Positions 12,326-15,140 of a DNA stretch of 15,140 nucleotides are shown in pieces. The DNA lies in assembly GCA_031409875.1 (NCBI GenBank), contig JANNYB010000156.1, forward strand, positions 1 to 15,140, written 5' to 3'. This DNA comes from CALMEH01 sp031409875 (GTDB lineage: Bacteria; Acidobacteriota; Blastocatellia; Pyrinomonadales; Pyrinomonadaceae). The notes beneath the pieces were generated by a model, which saw only the letters and a program-made list of their open reading frames with translations, had not been told where the DNA came from and searched no databases. A program made the position numbers and the translations under genes. How positions within the stretch are numbered: the first letter of the stretch is position 1; every line of letters begins with the position of its first letter.

Positions 12326-13027
12326 ATGAAAAAACTTCCGTTTGTTCTTTTCGCGCTGTGTGCTTTCGCTTTGACGGCTTCGGCGCAATTAACAATCTTC
12401 AACGCGCCTTCGACGGACATTTTGCCCGAAAAGAAATTTTATCTTGAAGTGGATTTTATCGGGAAATTTGCAAAATCTGATAAAGGCGGCTTTCAAACTT
12501 ATGGTTATCGCGTGGTTTACGGCGTAAGAAAAAATCTTGAAGTCGGTTCAAACTTCTATTTCACGCGCAACGGAAATCGTCCGTCGCCGAAGGAATTTCA
12601 GCCGAATATTAAATTTCGCGCTTACAACAACGAAAAATACGGTGTCGCGGTTACAACCGGCGCAATCGGTTTCGTTCCGCTCGATAAATCAGCCGGAACG
12701 CGCACGTTTGCAATGCTTTATTCAAACGTCAGCAAAACGATAAAAGCCACAAACGGCACGAGATTAACCGGCGGATTTTATAATATGGTCGGCGCACAAC
12801 GAGATTTCGGCACAAAACGCGGCGCAATTCTCGGCATCGAACAACCGATAAAAGGACGTTTGAGCTTTCTCGCCGATTGGTATTCGGGCAATAATCGTTT
12901 AGGCTATTCAGCCGCCGGATTAAATTACGCCTTCAAGAAAAATCAATTCGTCCTCGTCGGCTATAATTTCGGTAATTACGGCGCGGGAAACAACGCTTTT
13001 TCGGCTTTTTACGGCGTAACATTCTAA
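12326..13027 (+). CDS. Putative outer-membrane beta-barrel protein
   Basis: A 233-aa exported protein. Residues 1-20 are a signal peptide (MKKLPFVLFALCAFALTASA|Q). The mature part has many alternating strands rich in Gly, Asn and aromatic residues (KFYLEVDFIGKF, YGYRVVYGVRKNLEVGSNFYF, FRAYNNEKYGVAVTTGAIGF, RLTGGFYNMVGAQRDFGTKRGAILGI, FVLVGYNFGNYGAGNNAFSAFYG) and ends in Phe, as barrel proteins recognised by BamA do. Eight to ten strands would fit the length. The family is not recognised and the cargo or role is unknown. AAGGAG at 12311-12316 precedes the ATG at 9 nt. An exact dyad lies in front of it. Confidence 0.75.
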   Translation: MKKLPFVLFALCAFALTASAQLTIFNAPSTDILPEKKFYLEVDFIGKFAKSDKGGFQTYGYRVVYGVRKNLEVGSNFYFTRNGNRPSPKEFQPNIKFRAYNNEKYGVAVTTGAIGFVPLDKSAGTRTFAMLYSNVSKTIKATNGTRLTGGFYNMVGAQRDFGTKRGAILGIEQPIKGRLSFLADWYSGNNRLGYSAAGLNYAFKKNQFVLVGYNFGNYGAGNNAFSAFYGVTF

Positions 13028-13067
13028 AATCAATTCCTTTGAGTTAAAATAAAATTGTTGATACTTT

Positions 13068-13267
13068 ATGCCGCCGAAAGTAAAACAATTAATTGCTGAA
13101 CTCGAACGCAACGGTTTCATAAATCGCGGTGGTAAGGGAAGTCATCGAAATTTTAAGCATCCGAAATGTTTGCAGCCGGTCAGAATTTCAGGCAATCCGG
13201 GGAGCGATGCAAAAAATATCAAATTAAAGAAGTCAAAGATGCGATTGACGAGGTGAAAGGAAAATGA
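13068..13267 (+). pseudogene. hicA: hicA toxin gene with a one-base frameshift in an A tract
   Basis: HicA is a small double-stranded RNA-binding-fold mRNA interferase. The read frame gives MPPKVKQLIAELERNGFINR, then GGKGSHRNFKHP with catalytic-type His26, then QPVRISGNPGSDAKN. After that the sequence ends IKLKKSKMRLTR at the TGA of 13254-13256, unlike any HicA. The neighbouring frame from 13217 continues YQIKEVKDAIDEVKGK and stops at 13265-13267. One extra A in the A6 run (13211-13216) joins the two into a normal 66-aa HicA ending SDAKKYQIKEVKDAIDEVKGK, whose TGA overlaps hicB's ATG as ATGA. It is thus a recent lesion, a sequencing error in a homopolymer, or a site of transcript slippage. 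No clear ribosome-binding site precedes ATG 13068. Confidence 0.85.
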
Positions 13268-13488
13268 GAAAAGAAGCCGACCTTTACAAAAAAGTAGTTT
13301 ATTGGAGCGATGAAGATAATTGTTTTATCGGAATGTGTCCTGAATTAATGTATGGCGGAGTTCACGGCAACGATGCTTTGAAAGTTTTTATCGAATTGAA
13401 TCAGGCAATTGAGGAAGTCATTCAGATTTATAAAGAAGACGGCGAACTTTTGCCTACGCCGAAAGCACTTGTTTTTGAAACAGTTTAA
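13264..13488 (+). CDS. hicB: HicB-family antitoxin
   Basis: A 74-aa protein with the HicB partial RNase H fold: LYKKVVYWSDEDNCFIGMCPEL (7-28), GGVHGNDALKVFIELNQAIEEVIQIYKEDG (31-60) and a short end LLPTPKALVFETV. It lacks a C-terminal ribbon-helix-helix or HTH domain, so it is the short form and may bind DNA poorly, or only through the complex. AAAGG at 13256-13260 serves the ATG at 13264. It normally neutralises HicA; because the hicA copy here is frameshifted, the antitoxin may be left without a working partner. Confidence 0.88.
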   Translation: MRKEADLYKKVVYWSDEDNCFIGMCPELMYGGVHGNDALKVFIELNQAIEEVIQIYKEDGELLPTPKALVFETV

Positions 13489-13502
13489 GTTGAGATGTTT
13501 GT

Positions 13503-14090
13503 ATGAAACGATTTTTTTTAATTGTCTTTTGTCTGTTTCTAACAATTAATTATAATTTTGCACAGGAATCTAATGAGTCTGTGAAATTCGCACGAAGTGA
13601 ATTTTTATTAGAGCAACTTTCAAAATTTTCCGAACCTCAGATTTACTCAAATCAAACCGAAAAAATTGAAATTTATCGTTTAATGATTTGGCAAACATTT
13701 AATAGTCCGATTTCGCTCAGATTAGAAAGGAAAAATAACGAAATCACTTTAATTTCAAAACAATTAAGTGGCAAGGGTGGTTACGAAGTCGGAAAAATTA
13801 AAAAAGAAACAAATGTGAAAATTTCAGAAAAACAATTTCAAAAATTCAAGAAGATTTTTGCAAAATTAGAGTTTTTGGAAATGGAGACAAAAGATAAGCG
13901 ATGGGAAGTGAAAGCCGATGGAAGTATTGAAATTTGTCTTGATGCTTCAACTTGGACATTAGAAAGATTTTTTGACGGAAATTATCACGCAATTGAAAGA
14001 TATTGCTCAGATGATAAAAATCTGCACGAAATTGGATTTTACTTGAATAAATTTTCAAAATTGAAAGTAAAAAAATGGGAATTATTTTAG
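13503..14090 (+). CDS. Exported hypothetical protein, 195 aa
   Basis: A 195-residue protein with a clear signal peptide (MKRFFLIVFCLFLTINYNFA|Q, about residues 1-20) and a basic, Lys/Glu/Phe-rich mature part. Recognisable stretches are IYRLMIWQTFNSPISLRLERKNNEI (about 57-81), QFQKFKKIFAKLEFLEME and DGSIEICLDASTWTLERFFDGNYHAIERYCSD (about 144-175). The last part resembles the common 'ge-Y-h-v-v-r-w' ending of small exported proteins of unknown function found in many bacteria. There is no good Shine-Dalgarno (TTGAGATG lies about 8 nt before ATG 13503). Codon use is more AT-rich than the genes before 13000. No function is assigned. Confidence 0.7.
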   Translation: MKRFFLIVFCLFLTINYNFAQESNESVKFARSEFLLEQLSKFSEPQIYSNQTEKIEIYRLMIWQTFNSPISLRLERKNNEITLISKQLSGKGGYEVGKIKKETNVKISEKQFQKFKKIFAKLEFLEMETKDKRWEVKADGSIEICLDASTWTLERFFDGNYHAIERYCSDDKNLHEIGFYLNKFSKLKVKKWELF

Positions 14091-14152
14091 GTTGAAAATA
14101 TGCAAACACAAAGAAGTTTAGACGAATTTGGATAAAGATAAATTCAAATTCT

Positions 14153-14184
14153 AAAAAAGATGCTGTAAAATTTACGGCATCTTT
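14153..14184 (-). terminator. Hairpin terminator between convergent genes
   Basis: AAAGATGCTGTAAA (14156-14169) pairs with TTTACGGCATCTTT (14171-14184), with one G.T pair. On the minus strand the stem is followed by a run of six Ts (complement of 14153-14158), so it fits termination of the minus-strand gene ending at 14217, and it may also stop transcription from 13503-14090. Confidence 0.82.
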
Positions 14185-14216
14185 AGCTTTACCATTTTAT
14201 CACTATTTTGATTCGC

Positions 14217-14852
14217 TTACTTTTCTCGATTAAACCATTTAGTGCCGTCGGAAAATTCGACAAATGTTCTGACTTTGAGCCGATTGTTGTCGGGAAACGG
14301 TAGCCAGAATGCAGAATTTTTCATCGGGTTTTTATTAATTGATGAAATATTGCCGGCATCATTCACAGATGTAATTTGCTCAGGTCTGACAAATCCCGCA
14401 CGAGAAACATTAAAAGTTTCGCCCGGTTTAATGTTTTGCTCTCGTAAATAAATACCTTTCCCGATTTCGGCTTCTTTATCATCAATAAGCAACGAAACGC
14501 CTGTAATCGTTTTATCCGACACATTTACCATTTTTACTTGCGGGACGGAAATGATTTTTTGAAGTTCGGATTTTTCAGAAGTTAATTTTTCGTAATCCGA
14601 CAATGAAATTTCTTTGACTTTTGCTTCGAGAATTTTCATCGGCGCATCTTCGTCTTGTTCAATGGTTAAAGAAAAATCGGGCGATTTTTCGATTTGTTCC
14701 GTTAAATCATCTTTTGGAGTGATAACGGGGACATTTGTTTTTAATGTTTGGGCTACGGCAACTCCTACCAATAAAAGTAGAAGAAGTGTTATAATCGTGG
14801 TTGTTACACGAAATTTCGTCGAATTGAAATTGTTTTTGAACCAAGTGTTCAT
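14217..14852 (-). CDS. Membrane-anchored hypothetical protein, 211 aa
   Basis: A 211-aa protein with an N-terminal signal anchor or signal peptide (hydrophobic about 17-34, LLLLLLVGVAVA, possible cleavage AVA|Q). A soluble extracytoplasmic part follows, with an acidic linker and mainly beta-type segments (VPQVKMVNVSDKTITGVSLLIDD at about 104-126, then IKPGETFNVSRAG, then RTFVEFSDGTKWF near the end). The pattern of a domain discussing 'non-standard beta sandwich' adhesion cannot be confirmed; I do not recognise the family. AAGGAG lies 9 nt before ATG 14852 on the minus strand, a strong ribosome-binding site. It is convergent with the 13503-14090 gene across a hairpin terminator and more AT-rich than the first half of the window. 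Confidence 0.75.
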   Translation of the reverse strand: MNTWFKNNFNSTKFRVTTTIITLLLLLLVGVAVAQTLKTNVPVITPKDDLTEQIEKSPDFSLTIEQDEDAPMKILEAKVKEISLSDYEKLTSEKSELQKIISVPQVKMVNVSDKTITGVSLLIDDKEAEIGKGIYLREQNIKPGETFNVSRAGFVRPEQITSVNDAGNISSINKNPMKNSAFWLPFPDNNRLKVRTFVEFSDGTKWFNREK

Positions 14853-15030
14853 AAATAGACTCTCCTTAAAATTTAAATTTATTGGCTCTTGGGATTTTGA
14901 TGTTTTCCTGAATACGACTTGCCTAAAATCACTTGGGTTTTTAATATTATTACAAGCGGCAGAGGAATAGACAAAATACAGTCAAATGGTCAAGTCAAAA
15001 TAGGGCTATTGCAAAGTCGTTGAAAAATTG

Positions 15031-15099
15031 AAAAGACCATTCAAATTTGATTCAATCTAAGTTTGAACAAAAACACTAAATCAAAAAGGAAGGTCTTTT
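15031..15099 (+). promoter_or_regulatory. Leader hairpin that can cover the ribosome-binding site
   Basis: AAAAGACC (15031-15038) is an exact complement of GGTCTTTT (15092-15099); TTCAAA and TTTGAA inside can pair as well. The right arm overlaps the end of the AAGGAAGG ribosome-binding site (15086-15093) before ATG 15104. A transcript entering from upstream would hold both arms, whereas one starting inside the leader would lack the left arm. Confidence 0.5.
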
Positions 15100-15103
15100 A
15101 CAG

Positions 15104-15140
15104 ATGGATAATACCACAGAATTTGAGATATTTGAACAGA
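15104..15140 (+). CDS. Partial 5' end of a probable transposase gene
   Basis: Only the first 12 codons are in the window (MDNTTEFEIFEQ), open at the right edge. AAGGAAGG lies about 10 nt upstream, so the start is well supported. The call as transposase rests on the IS-like end at 15003 and the leader layout, not on any protein motif. Confidence 0.45.
   Translation, partial: MDNTTEFEIFEQ

Larger units (their letters stand above)
15003..15140 (+). mobile_element. Probable left end of an insertion sequence
   Basis: From 15003 the sequence GGGCTATTGCAAAGTCG resembles the terminal inverted repeats (GG-CTGTTGCAAA type) of several IS families. A leader of about 100 nt follows, then ATG 15104 opening a frame to the edge. 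The other end, target duplication and transposase core are outside the window, so the family is not assigned. Confidence 0.5.

Noticed and set aside
13068..13256. Accepting the 62-aa read frame of hicA as the natural protein
   Set aside because: The final 12 residues match no HicA, whereas the alternate frame continues with a normal HicA end and the ATGA overlap with hicB, so a frameshift is the better reading.
14100..14135. ATG at 14100 (MQTQRSLDEFG) after the exported protein gene
   Set aside because: Only eleven codons before a stop, no ribosome-binding site, and too short to support a gene.

Overview
The window looks like chromosomal DNA of a Gram-negative bacterium. KdsB (CMP-Kdo synthesis for LPS), a putative outer-membrane barrel protein and several exported proteins ending their signal peptides in A|Q point to an outer membrane. 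Coding regions are moderately AT-rich, many intergenic gaps carry short heptanucleotide repeats, and the gene types (FecR-domain, CPBP, Uma2, RDD, TIGR04222, DUF692, HicAB) recall Acidobacteriota of the Blastocatellia/Pyrinomonadaceae type. That placement is an inference from gene content, not a proven assignment.

Layout. 1-520: a poorly understood AT-rich edge, a strong bidirectional hairpin terminator and an unrecognised small minus-strand gene. 705-1793: an exported FecR-domain protein. 1859-2770 (minus): a CPBP membrane protease. 2841-6818: a tightly packed plus-strand run kdsB, Uma2-family protein, small membrane protein, RDD membrane protein, pyrG. PyrG makes the CTP that KdsB uses, so the outer two genes belong to connected pathways and the three middle genes look inserted between them. 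6821-6955: a nested palindromic repeat that separates pyrG from the convergent yraN and supplies yraN's stop codon. 7491-7961: a membrane-anchored CxxCH haem-binding protein, followed by a 22-bp inverted repeat.

8193-11070 is the most interesting block. It holds a TIGR04222 membrane protein whose only eight cysteines lie in a Gly/Ser/Cys tail, a DUF692 (MNIO, multinuclear iron oxygenase) enzyme 19 nt downstream, a GlcG/HbpS-type haem-binding-fold protein, and a small helical protein that I recognise as resembling the C-terminal domain fused to DUF692 in Streptomyces SCO6045-type proteins. The arrangement suggests that the iron enzyme modifies the cysteines of the membrane protein's tail, i.e. 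a RiPP-like modification on an integral membrane protein rather than on a free peptide. The function is inferred.

11117-12167: peptide deformylase and two small proteins, one of them (53 aa) easily missed. 12326-13027: a putative outer-membrane protein. 13068-13488: a hicA-hicB toxin-antitoxin pair in which hicA carries a one-base frameshift in an A tract; the restored frame would end in the classic ATGA overlap with hicB. 13503-14852: two more AT-rich exported or membrane-anchored proteins of unknown function, convergent on a hairpin terminator. 15003-15140: probably the left end of an insertion sequence, with the first 12 codons of its transposase behind a leader hairpin that can cover the ribosome-binding site. 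No tRNA, rRNA or CRISPR array was seen.
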